Below are positions 25,194 through 33,729 of a stretch of 42,218 bases of DNA, one piece after another. Location: NCBI GenBank assembly GCA_028820215.1, contig JAPPKD010000169.1:1-42218 (forward strand). Direction: 5' to 3'. The translations under genes were made by a program, and so were the position numbers. Position 1 is the first letter of the stretch. The number at the start of each line of letters is the position of its first letter. This stretch comes from Spirochaetaceae bacterium. GTDB lineage: Bacteria; Spirochaetota; Spirochaetia; SZUA-6; Bin103. The notes beneath the pieces were generated by a model. That model saw only the letters and a program-made list of their open reading frames with translations. It was not told where the DNA came from and searched no databases.

Positions 25194-25435
25194 ATGGTAC
25201 GCATCCAGATTCAGCTTCCCGATGCGCTCTGCGAGGAGGTCAAACGGGTCGCTCGTGAGCGCGAGAGCCGCTGGCGGAGGTGGTACGGCGCGGCGTGGAG
25301 TACATCACGCGAGCCTATCCGGCTATCGGCAGCCAACGGAGCTGGGCTCCTCCTCCGCCCAGCAGGCTCGGCGCATTCAAGGCGTCCCCCGAGGACTGGC
25401 GGCTGCTGGCGAACGAGCCGGTATCGGAGCTCTGA
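25194..25435 (+). pseudogene. Ribbon-helix-helix DNA-binding (antitoxin-like) gene with a one-base frameshift
   Basis: The ATG at 25194 opens MVRIQIQLPDALCEEVKRVARERE, a beta strand and helix of a ribbon-helix-helix protein. After about 25270 the same frame becomes tryptophan- and arginine-rich noise, while the next frame reads LAEVVRRGVEYITRAYP, the expected second helix, then a proline-rich tail ending at the TGA 25433-25435. Adding one base near 25270 would restore a protein of about 80 residues. No toxin gene is adjacent: the next gene starts three bases later and is an unrelated propeller protein. It could be a live gene with a sequencing error. Autoregulation of its own promoter would be typical of the family. 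Confidence 0.6.
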
Positions 25436-25438
25436 CTC

Positions 25439-27328
25439 ATGAACTTCGCAGAACTGAAAACCGAGCGCTTCGACTTCGATCTGCGCTTCGACCGGTTGCG
25501 CACCGAGGAGCTGGCCGTGCGCCTGGAGGACGACACGTTCTCGCGCGCGCCGGTGCGCGAGGAGTCGTTGCTGTCGAGCTGGGACGCGCCCAACTGGATC
25601 ATCGAGGGCAGCAGGGTGCGCCAGATCCGCAGTTGCGCGCGCGAGCGCGAGAGCCGAAAGCAGCGGATGCTGGACGAGTGCGGCGCCTTCGACCCTTTCG
25701 TGACGATCCAGGTTCCGCCGATCCCGACCCTGGCCTTCGGCGACTGGGGCTGGACGGACTACGAGCTGCGAGCGAGCTGCAGCGGTGGTAAGGACGGACC
25801 CACCGGCGTTGCGTTCCGTTACCAGGACGCCCGCCACCACTACGCGCTGACCGTCGATGACGGCGCCGGAGTGCGGCTGGTGCTGCGCTCGGGCGACCGG
25901 CACCAGGTGCTGGCCCAGGTGCCGCTGCCCGCTCCGCTTCCGGAGTACCGGATGCTGATCCGGGTCACCGGCAGCGAGTTGCAGGCGGGGCTGGCGGACG
26001 GACCGACCATCCGCGTCGTCGACGGCCGCTACACCCACGGCAGAGCGGCCCTGGTGTGCAGCGGAGAATCGACCTACGGACCGGTGCAGGTCACGGGCTA
26101 CCGCGTCCGGCAATCCGAGCTGCCGCTGCCGGAGGCCCCGGAGATGGAGCTGCTGGCCGAGGGCGCCCTGGACGAGGCGCTCTGCCGCAGCCGCGTGGTG
26201 TTCCAGGATCTGGACGGCGACGGGCTGCCTGAGCTGCTGGCCGATGAGCATCACGGCACCGAGGTTCACTGCCAGCACCTGATCCACGGCCACCGGTGGC
26301 GGCTGGGGCCGTTCGAGCACCCGCTGAGCCAGGGCGGCGACCTGCCGCTGTGCGCCATCGACATCGACGGCGACGGACGGCGCGAGGTGGTGTTCACCGC
26401 CGACTTCGGCATCCACGTGCACGACGCGGTGAGCGGCGAGCAGCGCGCCACGGTGCCGGCGCCCGCGGCCAATCCTTACCGCGAGGACGCCGACTACCCG
26501 CACGAGCGCATGCTCGGCGATGCCATCTGCCCCGTCCTTACCGAGGTGGGACAGCCTCCGGGCTTCTACGTCAAGGACCGCTACTGGAACATCTGGCTGT
26601 ACGACCGCCGCCTCGATCTGCAGTGGCACCGGGCGCTGAACACCGGCCACTTTCCGCTGCCCGTGCAGCTCCGGGCCGGAGAGCCGGACTACCTGTTCGC
26701 CAGCCGTACGCTGCTCTCACCCGCCGGCGAGACCGTGTGGTCGCTCGATCTGCCCGATCACTCGGACGCCATCGGGCTGTTCTCCCTGAACGCGGAGCCG
26801 CGCCTCTACGTCGCCGCCGGGGAGGAGGGGCTGATGGAGATCGAGCCGCGTACCGGCGTCATCCGCACGCAGCTCAAGTGGGGGCACGTGCAGCAGTACG
26901 CGCTGGGACGCTTCGTGCCCGGGCGGCCGGAACCGCAGATCCTGGCCATCACCCAGTGGCGGGAGCCGGGCATCGCCGTGCTGCTCGACCACCGGCTCGA
27001 GCTGATCGGCCGCTGGGTGGAGATGTCGGCTGAGGCGGGCTGCCGCCCGCTGCCGTGGGGCACCGCCGGCAGCGACCTGGCGGTGAACCGCGGCGGCATC
27101 CTCGATCCGCTCACCGGCCGCGTGGTGCGGCCGTTCCCGGAGCGTTGTGGGCACGTGCGCCACGTCACGGTGCTGGACCTGCCGCGCTACGGGTGCGGCT
27201 GCCTGCTGGTGGTGAACGAGTCGAGTTGGCAGATCTGGGGAGCCGGCGGCAACGTGCCGGCGGTGGCGCCGCGCTGGCGTCCCAACGCGCTGCAGCCCAG
27301 CGGCTACCTTCCGGCGCTCGATTTCTAG
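25439..27328 (+). CDS. FG-GAP-like beta-propeller protein, distantly rhamnogalacturonan-lyase-like
   Basis: 629 residues, no signal peptide. The first 230 residues form a beta-rich, concanavalin-like module (DWGWTDYELRASCSG, GVAFRYQDARHHYAL). From about 255 there are propeller-type calcium loops (VFQDLDGDGLPELLADE and AIDIDGDGRREVVFTADFG) and repeated strands with ETVWSLDLP and RTGVIRT-like turns. This resembles the propellers of PL11-type rhamnogalacturonan lyases, but I cannot point to catalytic residues. It starts three bases after the RHH remnant. A second, shorter relative lies at 35529-36806. Intracellular location is inferred from the missing signal peptide and is unusual for a lyase. 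Confidence 0.6.
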   Translation: MNFAELKTERFDFDLRFDRLRTEELAVRLEDDTFSRAPVREESLLSSWDAPNWIIEGSRVRQIRSCARERESRKQRMLDECGAFDPFVTIQVPPIPTLAFGDWGWTDYELRASCSGGKDGPTGVAFRYQDARHHYALTVDDGAGVRLVLRSGDRHQVLAQVPLPAPLPEYRMLIRVTGSELQAGLADGPTIRVVDGRYTHGRAALVCSGESTYGPVQVTGYRVRQSELPLPEAPEMELLAEGALDEALCRSRVVFQDLDGDGLPELLADEHHGTEVHCQHLIHGHRWRLGPFEHPLSQGGDLPLCAIDIDGDGRREVVFTADFGIHVHDAVSGEQRATVPAPAANPYREDADYPHERMLGDAICPVLTEVGQPPGFYVKDRYWNIWLYDRRLDLQWHRALNTGHFPLPVQLRAGEPDYLFASRTLLSPAGETVWSLDLPDHSDAIGLFSLNAEPRLYVAAGEEGLMEIEPRTGVIRTQLKWGHVQQYALGRFVPGRPEPQILAITQWREPGIAVLLDHRLELIGRWVEMSAEAGCRPLPWGTAGSDLAVNRGGILDPLTGRVVRPFPERCGHVRHVTVLDLPRYGCGCLLVVNESSWQIWGAGGNVPAVAPRWRPNALQPSGYLPALDF

Positions 27329-27331
27329 CGC

Positions 27332-27348
27332 CGGCGCCGTTGGCGCCG
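27332..27348. terminator. Short GC-rich hairpin between convergent genes
   Basis: CGGCGCC-gtt-GGCGCCG lies just after the stop at 27328 and before the convergent stop at 27366. There is no T-run, so its role as a terminator is doubtful. Confidence 0.25.
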
Positions 27349-27365
27349 TCCACTCCGATCCGCGC

Positions 27366-28385
27366 TCAGATGCCGCGCAGTCGCAGCTCGTCGGCGCGCC
27401 AGCAGGCGACCGCGCGGCCGGTCGCCGCGCGGTCCCCGCCCGCAACCGGCGCCAGCTCGGGAACCTCGCGGTGGCAACGCTCCTCGGCGTGCGCGCAGCG
27501 GGACGCGAACACGCATCCCGGGCGTTCGCCGATCGGGCTCGGCACGTCGCCCGAGAGCAGATCCTCCGCCCACGGGGTGTCGGGATCGGTGTCCGGGCTG
27601 GCCGCCAGCAGGCCGGCGGTATAGGGATGCCTGGGGTGGGTGTAGATCTCCCTGGTGTCCCCCTGCTCGACGATCTTGCCCAGGTACATGATCGCCACTT
27701 CCCTGCAGATGTAGCGCACCACGCCCAGGTCGTGGGCGATGATCACCACCGTCAACCCCATGCGGGCCTGGATGTCGAGCAGCAGGTTGAGGATCTGCGC
27801 CTGCACGGAGACGTCGAGGGCCGACACCGGCTCGTCCGCGAACAGCAGCGAGGGCGAGGAGGCGAGCGCCCGCGCGATGCCCAGCCGCTGCCGCTGGCCG
27901 CCGGAGAACGCGTGTGGATAGCGTGACAGGAAGCGCGGATCGAGGCCCACCAGGTCCATCAGCTCCTCCACCCGGCGGCGGTAGTCCGGCTTCCGCCACT
28001 TCAGCACCTTGAGCGGTTCGGCGACGATGTCGAGCGCGGTCATGCGCGGATTCAGCGAGCTGAACGGATCCTGGAAGATCATCTGGATCTCCTTCCGCAG
28101 GGGTTTCAGCTCCTTCCTGGTCAACTGCGCCAGATCCACCTTCCGCTTGTCCTGAGTGAGGTACTCGATGCTGCCGGATGTGGGTGGAGTGGCCCGCATG
28201 ATCGTCTTCACGGTCGTGGTCTTGCCGCATCCGCTCTCGCCGATGAGTCCCAGGACGGTGCCGCGGAGGACGTCGAACGAGATGTCGTCCACGGCGCGGA
28301 TGAAGTCGTCGCCCCGCCTCAGAAAGCCGTGCTCCACCGGAAAGTACTTCCTGAGGTTGCGCACCTGCAGGAGGGTCTCGCTCAC
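27366..28385 (-). CDS. Opp/Dpp-type ABC importer ATPase (OppF-like)
   Basis: 339 residues, second ATPase of the importer. Walker A GESGCGKT is at 49-56, then the Q-loop phrase MIFQDPFSSLNPRM, the signature FSGGQRQRLGIARAL, Walker B LLFADEPVSALDVS and the C-terminal oligopeptide-transporter region with HPRHPYTAGLL and a cysteine cluster. The start is a GTG at 28385 overlapping the stop of the OppD-like gene as GTGA. It is the last gene of a four-gene minus-strand operon of two permeases and two ATPases. Both ATPases are complete, as expected for this transporter class. Peptide or oligosaccharide cargo both occur in the family. Confidence 0.92.
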   Translation of the reverse strand: MSETLLQVRNLRKYFPVEHGFLRRGDDFIRAVDDISFDVLRGTVLGLIGESGCGKTTTVKTIMRATPPTSGSIEYLTQDKRKVDLAQLTRKELKPLRKEIQMIFQDPFSSLNPRMTALDIVAEPLKVLKWRKPDYRRRVEELMDLVGLDPRFLSRYPHAFSGGQRQRLGIARALASSPSLLFADEPVSALDVSVQAQILNLLLDIQARMGLTVVIIAHDLGVVRYICREVAIMYLGKIVEQGDTREIYTHPRHPYTAGLLAASPDTDPDTPWAEDLLSGDVPSPIGERPGCVFASRCAHAEERCHREVPELAPVAGGDRAATGRAVACWRADELRLRGI

Positions 28386-29386
28386 GGGGTCGGGACCGTG
28401 ATGTTGTGGCAGGTGGCCACGTGGCCCTCGCCGATCTTCACCGCCGGCGGATGGGTCACCTCGCAGGTGCCGGCGATCGCCTCCTCGCAGCGCGGGTGGA
28501 AGGGGCATCCCGTGGGCAGCAGGTAGGTGGTGGGGACGGCTCCCTCGATGGTATGCAGCCGCTCTCCCTGCTGGCTCATGCGCGGCACCGACTTCATCAG
28601 GTTGCGGGTGTAGGGGTGGCGCGGATTGCGGAACAGCTCCCGTACCGGCGCGGCTTCCACCACCTTGCCCAGGTACATGACGTACACGTGCTCGACCATC
28701 TTGGAGATGACGGCCAGGTCGTGGGTGATCAGGATCAGCGACAGTCCCAACTCCCGCTGCATCTCCTTGATCATCTTCAGCACCTGCGCCTGGATGGTCA
28801 CGTCGAGCGCCGTGGTCGGCTCGTCCGCGATCAGGATGCGCGGGCCGCAGGCGATCCCCAGGGCGATCATGGCGCGCTGCCGCATGCCGCCGCTGAGCTG
28901 AAAGGTGTAGTCGTCCACCCGCTGCTCGGGGTCGGGAATGCCGGTGCGGCGCAGCAGCTCGACGGTCCTGTCCCTGGCCTCATCCTTGTCGATGCCGGTG
29001 TGCAGCATCAGCAGCTCGGAAATCTGGTTGTTGATGGTGTGCACGGGGCTGAAGGCGGTCATCGGCTCCTGGAAGATCATCGAGATGTCGGCGCCGCGCA
29101 GTCTGCGGATGTGATCGCCGTCCGGGTCCAGCGTGGTGAGATCGGTCACGGCGCCGTCGCGTTGCCGGTAGCGAATCGCGCCGCTGGTGATGCGCGCGGT
29201 GTCGGCCAGCAGGCGCAGGATGGAGTACGCCGACACCGACTTGCCGCAGCCGCTTTCACCGACCAGGCCGACCGACTGTCCCTCCCGGACCGCAAAAGAG
29301 ACGCCGTTGACCGCCTTGGCGATCCCTTCGTCGCCGTGGAACTCGACCGTCAGGTCGTCCACTTCCAGGATGTTGCCCGGCTCCAT
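28382..29386 (-). CDS. Opp/Dpp-type ABC importer ATPase (OppD-like)
   Basis: 334 residues. Walker A GESGCGKS at 43-50, Q-loop MIFQEPMTAFSPVHTI, signature QLSGGMRQRAMIA, Walker B LIADEPTTALDVT and switch histidine in LITHDLAV. The C-terminal region keeps GCPFHPRCEEA and later cysteines typical of this subfamily. The ATG at 29386 gives the normal N-terminus; a GTG at 29395 would add three residues. It starts about ten bases after the permease stop and overlaps the OppF-like gene by four bases. Confidence 0.92.
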   Translation of the reverse strand: MEPGNILEVDDLTVEFHGDEGIAKAVNGVSFAVREGQSVGLVGESGCGKSVSAYSILRLLADTARITSGAIRYRQRDGAVTDLTTLDPDGDHIRRLRGADISMIFQEPMTAFSPVHTINNQISELLMLHTGIDKDEARDRTVELLRRTGIPDPEQRVDDYTFQLSGGMRQRAMIALGIACGPRILIADEPTTALDVTIQAQVLKMIKEMQRELGLSLILITHDLAVISKMVEHVYVMYLGKVVEAAPVRELFRNPRHPYTRNLMKSVPRMSQQGERLHTIEGAVPTTYLLPTGCPFHPRCEEAIAGTCEVTHPPAVKIGEGHVATCHNITVPTP

Positions 29387-29396
29387 TCCCGCCACT

Positions 29397-30542
29397 CTAG
29401 CGGCTGCCGTAGGGATCGGCAGCGTCGCGCAGCCCGTCGCCGAGCAGGTTGAACGCCAGCACGACGATGATCACGCACACGCACGGCAACAGGATCCACG
29501 GCGTGATGGCGATGGCGTACACGTTCTGCGCGTCCCGCAGCAGCACGCCCCAACTGATGGTCGGCGCCTGCAGGCCAAGGCCCAGGAAGCTGAGCGCGGT
29601 CTCGCCCAGGATCATTCCCGGTATCGACAGCGTGAGCGACGCGATGATGTAGCTATAGAACGAGGGCAGCATGTGGATGAAGATGATCTGCAGGTTGTTG
29701 CGGCCCATGAGCTCGGCGGCGGTGACGAAGTCCTCCGTGCGCAGGCTCAGGAACCTGCCGCGCACGATGCGCGCCAGTCCCGTCCAGCCGATGATCGACA
29801 GGATGATCGTGATCAGCAGGTAGTTCTGCAATTGCGACCAGTCCCGCGGCAGCGCCGCGCTCAACGCCATCCACAGCGGCAACTGCGGAATCGACAGCAG
29901 AATCTCGATGGCGCGCTGCACGACGTTGTCGACGAAGCCGCCCAGATACCCGGCGATGCCGCCGATCAGGATCCCCAGAAAGAAGCTGATGGCAACGCCG
30001 AACAGTCCGATGGAGAGCGAGATCCTGCTGCCGTACAGGATGCGGCTGTACAGGTCGCGGCCCAGACGGTCGCAGCCCAGGAGGTGAAACGGCACGCCGG
30101 GGCGTTCGGGTCCGAAGAAGTGACGGTCCAGCGTGAGCCCGAAGAGTTGGTATTCGAATCCCTTCGCGAAAGGTACCAGCCTGGTCTCTTCTTCGACGAT
30201 TTCGCTGAACTCTACCTCGAAGGTTTCCGTGTTCATCGCCTTGCGAAAGGGATAGACGACGGGAAATAGTGAGAATTTTCCAGAGTGGTTTACGAAGTGG
30301 ATGCGCTGCGGCGGCGCCTCCCGGTAGTCGGCGTTCTTCTCGTTGGGATCGTGCACGGCGAAGAACGGAGCCAGCAGCGCGAGCAGGTAGCACACCACAA
30401 GGACGAACAGGGACACCACCGCCGGCTTGTGCTTGCGGAAACGGATGACGATGAGCTTCCACTGCGACGACGTGTACAGGTCGTCGAGTTCCCGGGTCTC
30501 CTCGGCCTGCTTGCCGCGGCCCGCTTTGAACGCTGCCAGCAC
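29397..30542 (-). CDS. Opp/Dpp-type ABC importer permease (OppC-like) with a long periplasmic insertion
   Basis: 381 residues. The first transmembrane helix (about 42-62) is followed by an insertion of roughly 90 residues (EKNADYREAPPQRIHF ... FEYQLFGLTLDRHFFG) before the conserved HLLGCDRLGRDLYSRI and five more membrane helices. The coupling EAA loop is AAELMGRNNLQIIFIHMLP. The usual OppC is about 300 residues, so the extra length is the insertion, known in a subset of the family and likely to contact the binding protein. The start is a GTG at 30542, one base after the OppB-like stop. Confidence 0.9.
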   Translation of the reverse strand: MLAAFKAGRGKQAEETRELDDLYTSSQWKLIVIRFRKHKPAVVSLFVLVVCYLLALLAPFFAVHDPNEKNADYREAPPQRIHFVNHSGKFSLFPVVYPFRKAMNTETFEVEFSEIVEEETRLVPFAKGFEYQLFGLTLDRHFFGPERPGVPFHLLGCDRLGRDLYSRILYGSRISLSIGLFGVAISFFLGILIGGIAGYLGGFVDNVVQRAIEILLSIPQLPLWMALSAALPRDWSQLQNYLLITIILSIIGWTGLARIVRGRFLSLRTEDFVTAAELMGRNNLQIIFIHMLPSFYSYIIASLTLSIPGMILGETALSFLGLGLQAPTISWGVLLRDAQNVYAIAITPWILLPCVCVIIVVLAFNLLGDGLRDAADPYGSR

Positions 30543-30543
30543 C

Positions 30544-31527
30544 TTAGAAGAACCGTACCCTTGGATCGACCGCCGCCAGCAGCAGGTCGGAGAAGAAGGT
30601 GCCGATCACGGTCAGTACGCTGAGCAGCATGATGAAGCTGCCGGCCAGGTACATGTCCTGGGTCTGCAGCGCACCGAGCAGCAGCGGGCCGGTGGTGGGC
30701 ATGTTCATCACCACGGAGATGATCGCCGAGAAGGAGATCAGGCCGGGCAGGATATAGGCGAACGAGCTGATGAACGGGTTCATGGCAATCCGCATGGGAT
30801 ACTTCATGACCACCTTGCGATAGGCGACTCCCTTGGAACGGGCGGTGATCATGTACGGCTTCTTGAGCTCGTCCAGCAGGTTGGCGCGCAGGGTACGGAT
30901 CAGACCGGCGGTCCCGGAGATGGCGATGATGAAGCCCGGCAGCCAGATATGCTTGAGCAGGTCGAGCACCTTCCCGAAGCTCCACGATGCGTCTTCGTAT
31001 TCCGGCGAGAAGAGCCCTCCAACGTCCAGTCCGAACGTGTCGAACGCGACGTACATCAGCACCAGCGCGAGCATGAAGCTGGGAACGGAAATGCCGACCA
31101 GGCCGACGATGGTAAACACGTAGTCGCCGAGCGAATGCTGCCTCAGCGCGGAGTAGATACCGATCGGAAGCGAGATCATCCAGGTCAGGATCAGCGACGA
31201 CGTGCTCAGCGCTATGGTCAGCAGCAGACGCTCCCAGATGAGCGTGTTGACGTTGGCTCGCCACTCGAAGGAGTACCCCATGTCGCCCTGTGCGAAGTTC
31301 GTTATCCAGATGACGTACTGCTCGAACATCGTCTTGTCGAGCCCGAATCTGGTGCGGTAGCGCTCCAGCATCGCCTCTTCGACCGGATAGCCGCTCTCCT
31401 CAAGGTTGATGGCGAGCGTGGTCAGGTAGTCGCCGGGAGGAAGCTGAATCACGACGAAGCTGATGATCGATATGATCCACACAGTGAGGATCATCAGGAG
31501 GATTCGCCGTACCGTATATTGAATCAT
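30544..31527 (-). CDS. Opp/Dpp-type ABC importer permease (OppB-like)
   Basis: 327 residues. A membrane helix at about 9-28 is followed by a periplasmic loop with the conserved RYRTRFGLDKTMFEQYVIW and GDMGYSFEW phrases, then five membrane helices. The coupling loop reads TARSKGVAYRKVVMKYPMR. It is the first gene of the minus-strand importer operon and starts with ATG at 31527, 36 bases downstream of a good promoter. The ribosome site is weak (CTCCTGGA). Together with the divergent binding protein it makes a complete importer. Confidence 0.92.
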   Translation of the reverse strand: MIQYTVRRILLMILTVWIISIISFVVIQLPPGDYLTTLAINLEESGYPVEEAMLERYRTRFGLDKTMFEQYVIWITNFAQGDMGYSFEWRANVNTLIWERLLLTIALSTSSLILTWMISLPIGIYSALRQHSLGDYVFTIVGLVGISVPSFMLALVLMYVAFDTFGLDVGGLFSPEYEDASWSFGKVLDLLKHIWLPGFIIAISGTAGLIRTLRANLLDELKKPYMITARSKGVAYRKVVMKYPMRIAMNPFISSFAYILPGLISFSAIISVVMNMPTTGPLLLGALQTQDMYLAGSFIMLLSVLTVIGTFFSDLLLAAVDPRVRFF

Positions 31528-31562
31528 TCCAGGAGCGCCCGGCAGCGGAGCGGTAGGCGAAG

Positions 31563-31591
31563 ATCATAGCGATGGCGCGGCGGCGTGTCAT
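31563..31591 (-). promoter_or_regulatory. Promoter of the opp-like operon
   Basis: On the minus strand, ATGACA and TATGAT are separated by 17 bases; each matches the sigma70 consensus at five of six positions. It lies 36 bases before the ATG at 31527. Confidence 0.6.
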
Positions 31592-31639
31592 CCGCGGGCA
31601 CCGCCTGGATGCTGGCGCTCGCGCGGTTGGCGAGGCGCG

Positions 31640-31668
31640 TTGACGACCGACCGGGCGCCGGCTACACT
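31640..31668 (+). promoter_or_regulatory. Promoter of the binding-protein gene
   Basis: TTGACG, 17-base spacer, TACACT: a strong sigma70-type match 54 bases before the ATG at 31723. With the promoter at 31563-31591 it forms a divergent pair about 48 bases apart, suited to joint control by one regulator. Confidence 0.65.
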
Positions 31669-31722
31669 CGCCGGCATCCAATCGACAATCAGCATACCCG
31701 CCGCTGTTCAGGAGGAAACTCA

Positions 31723-33669
31723 ATGAAGAGAGCTCTGTTGGCACTCGGTCTGTGCCTCGTCTCCGTCGCGTACGCGACCGCCATCCCGACGACCTGGCTG
31801 GAAGCGCGGACGGCATCGCAACTCGGAATCACCAGCTTCAATGAGGCGCCGATGCTGGCCGCGCTGGTGGCATCCGGCGATCTGCCGCCGGTGAGCGAGC
31901 GGCTGCCCGACGATCCGCTGGTGCTGGAGCCGCTCAACGAGATCGGCACCTACGGGGGCACCATCAGCGCCGCCAACACCGGGGGCTGGTCGGACCTGGG
32001 CCATGTTCGGCTCTCCTACCTGTTCACCACCGACCCGAGCTGCTCGGCGGTCATTCCCGACATCGCCAAGGGCTACGAGCTCTCGGAGGACGGCACCGAG
32101 CTGACTATCTACCTGCGCGAGGGCATGAAGTGGTCGGACGGCGCGCCGCTCACCGCGGACGACGTCATGTACTTCTACAACGACGTCATGCTCAACGACG
32201 AGATCAACCACTGGGTGCGCTTCGTGTGGACGATCGGCGGCGAGCTGGCGACCTTCGAGAAGCTGGACGATTACGCCTTCCGCATCAAGATGGCCATCCC
32301 CTATCGCCCGGTGCTGTCGATGATCAACCACTGGTACACGCTGCCCAGCTTCTTCATGATGCCCAGCCACTTCGCCAAGCAGTTCCACATCGACCACAAC
32401 CCCAAGGCGAACGATCTTGCCAAGGAGCTCGGTCACGAGAACTGGGTCGACGCCCACTCGAAGGAACTGAACGTATTTCCCAACGTGGACGCGCTGAAGA
32501 AGGTTCCGACCCTCGGCACGTGGGTCATGGAGACCGACGTGCAGTTGAAGAAGACGTTCGCCCGCAATCCCTACTACCACGTCGTGGACACGGCCGGCAA
32601 TCAGCTCCCGTACATCGATCGCGTGGTGGTCAACATCGTCACCGATCAGCAGGTCACGATTCTCCATGCCCTGCAGGGCAAGTCCGACGTGGCAGGCCGG
32701 CTGCTCAAGCAGTCGGAGATGCAGCTCTACAAGAGTCGCGAAGGGCAGGGCGACTACGAGCTGCGCAACTGGCAGCGGATCTACGCGGCGGACCCGGGCC
32801 TGACGTTCAACCAGAACCACAACGACCCGGCCAAGCGGGCCGTGTTCGGCGACGTCAGGTTCCGCCAGGCCATGTCGCTGGCGCTCAACCGCGATGAGAT
32901 GAACGAGTTCCTGTTCCTGGGCATGGGGATTCCGCAGCAGGCCACCATCCACTACGGCGCATCGTTCTACGATCCCGCGTGGGCGACGAACTTCGCCGAG
33001 TACGATCCCGACGGCGCCCGCGCGCTGCTCGACGAGATGGGCCTCGGCACGAACGACGACGGCTACCGGACGATGGCTGACGGCGAGGTCCTGCGGATCA
33101 ACATGGACGTCGACGAGACCAACTCCGACTCGGCCGAACTGATCCGCGACTACTGGGAGGCGGTCGGCGTCGATGTCGACCTGAAGGTGGTTTCGGGCGA
33201 GCTGATCAGCCAGCGGATACAGGCCGGCGACTTCGACGTGCGCGTGTCGCGCATCGACCGCATGCTGGAGCTGCGTTCCTACATCCCCAACTCCACGCCG
33301 TTCGACATCACCTCCAGCGTGTGGGGGCAGAAGTGGGGCGAGTGGTTCACATGGTCGACCTGGGACCAGGGCGGCAGGATCGGTCCCGAGCCGCCGGCCG
33401 GCGAGGAGCCGCCGGACGACGTCAAGGCCTACTACGAGTCGTACATCAACTCGCTGGAGGCGGTGAGCGACGAGGACTATCAGCGCTATCGCGCCGAGGT
33501 CTGGCAGTTTTTCTCCGACAACCTGCCGGTCATCGGTACGGTGGCGTGGCCGGTGGCGCCGGTGATCATCAGCAACCGGCTCGAGAACGTGCTGGAAACC
33601 GCGATCTTCTCCGACGACCTGAGCTGGTTCAAGGTGTCGCAGCCGGCCCAGTGGTTCCTGAACGGATAG
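31723..33669 (+). CDS. Extracytoplasmic solute-binding protein, family 5 (SBP_bac_5)
   Basis: 648 residues, the substrate-capturing part of the importer encoded divergently. A type I signal peptide (residues 1-20, cut after ATA) lacks a lipobox cysteine, so the protein is likely periplasmic and not a lipoprotein. Family phrases: ADDVMYFYNDVM near 145, TLGTWVMETD, GDVRFRQAMSLALNRDEMNEFLF and DPDGARALLDEMGL. It is about 100 residues longer than typical OppA/DppA. The start is firmly set by AGGAGG eight bases before the ATG. A good promoter lies upstream and a strong terminator downstream, so it is transcribed alone and probably at higher level than the permease operon. Peptide or oligosaccharide substrate cannot be resolved. 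Confidence 0.92.
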   Translation: MKRALLALGLCLVSVAYATAIPTTWLEARTASQLGITSFNEAPMLAALVASGDLPPVSERLPDDPLVLEPLNEIGTYGGTISAANTGGWSDLGHVRLSYLFTTDPSCSAVIPDIAKGYELSEDGTELTIYLREGMKWSDGAPLTADDVMYFYNDVMLNDEINHWVRFVWTIGGELATFEKLDDYAFRIKMAIPYRPVLSMINHWYTLPSFFMMPSHFAKQFHIDHNPKANDLAKELGHENWVDAHSKELNVFPNVDALKKVPTLGTWVMETDVQLKKTFARNPYYHVVDTAGNQLPYIDRVVVNIVTDQQVTILHALQGKSDVAGRLLKQSEMQLYKSREGQGDYELRNWQRIYAADPGLTFNQNHNDPAKRAVFGDVRFRQAMSLALNRDEMNEFLFLGMGIPQQATIHYGASFYDPAWATNFAEYDPDGARALLDEMGLGTNDDGYRTMADGEVLRINMDVDETNSDSAELIRDYWEAVGVDVDLKVVSGELISQRIQAGDFDVRVSRIDRMLELRSYIPNSTPFDITSSVWGQKWGEWFTWSTWDQGGRIGPEPPAGEEPPDDVKAYYESYINSLEAVSDEDYQRYRAEVWQFFSDNLPVIGTVAWPVAPVIISNRLENVLETAIFSDDLSWFKVSQPAQWFLNG

Positions 33670-33695
33670 CACGGCTCCCGGAGCACCGTAGCCTT

Positions 33696-33729
33696 GGGGG
33701 CGCCCGTCAACACGGGCGTCCCCCTTTTT
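33696..33729 (+). terminator. Intrinsic terminator of the binding-protein gene
   Basis: GGGGGCGCCCGT and ACGGGCGTCCCCC pair around a CAAC loop (about 12 pairs with one wobble or bulge), followed by TTTTT. It lies 27 bases after the stop. The T-run overlaps the stop codon of the convergent gene ending at 33728. Confidence 0.9.

Noticed and set aside
25194..25440. A complete toxin-antitoxin pair
   Set aside because: Only an RHH-like fragment is present, and the adjacent large gene is a propeller protein and not a toxin.
27332..27348. A firm terminator between the convergent genes
   Set aside because: Perfect arms, but no T-run on either side; kept only as a weak call.
31720..33672. A long minus-strand open frame opposite the binding-protein gene
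   Set aside because: The plus strand has a signal peptide, AGGAGG, promoter and terminator; the other strand has none of these.
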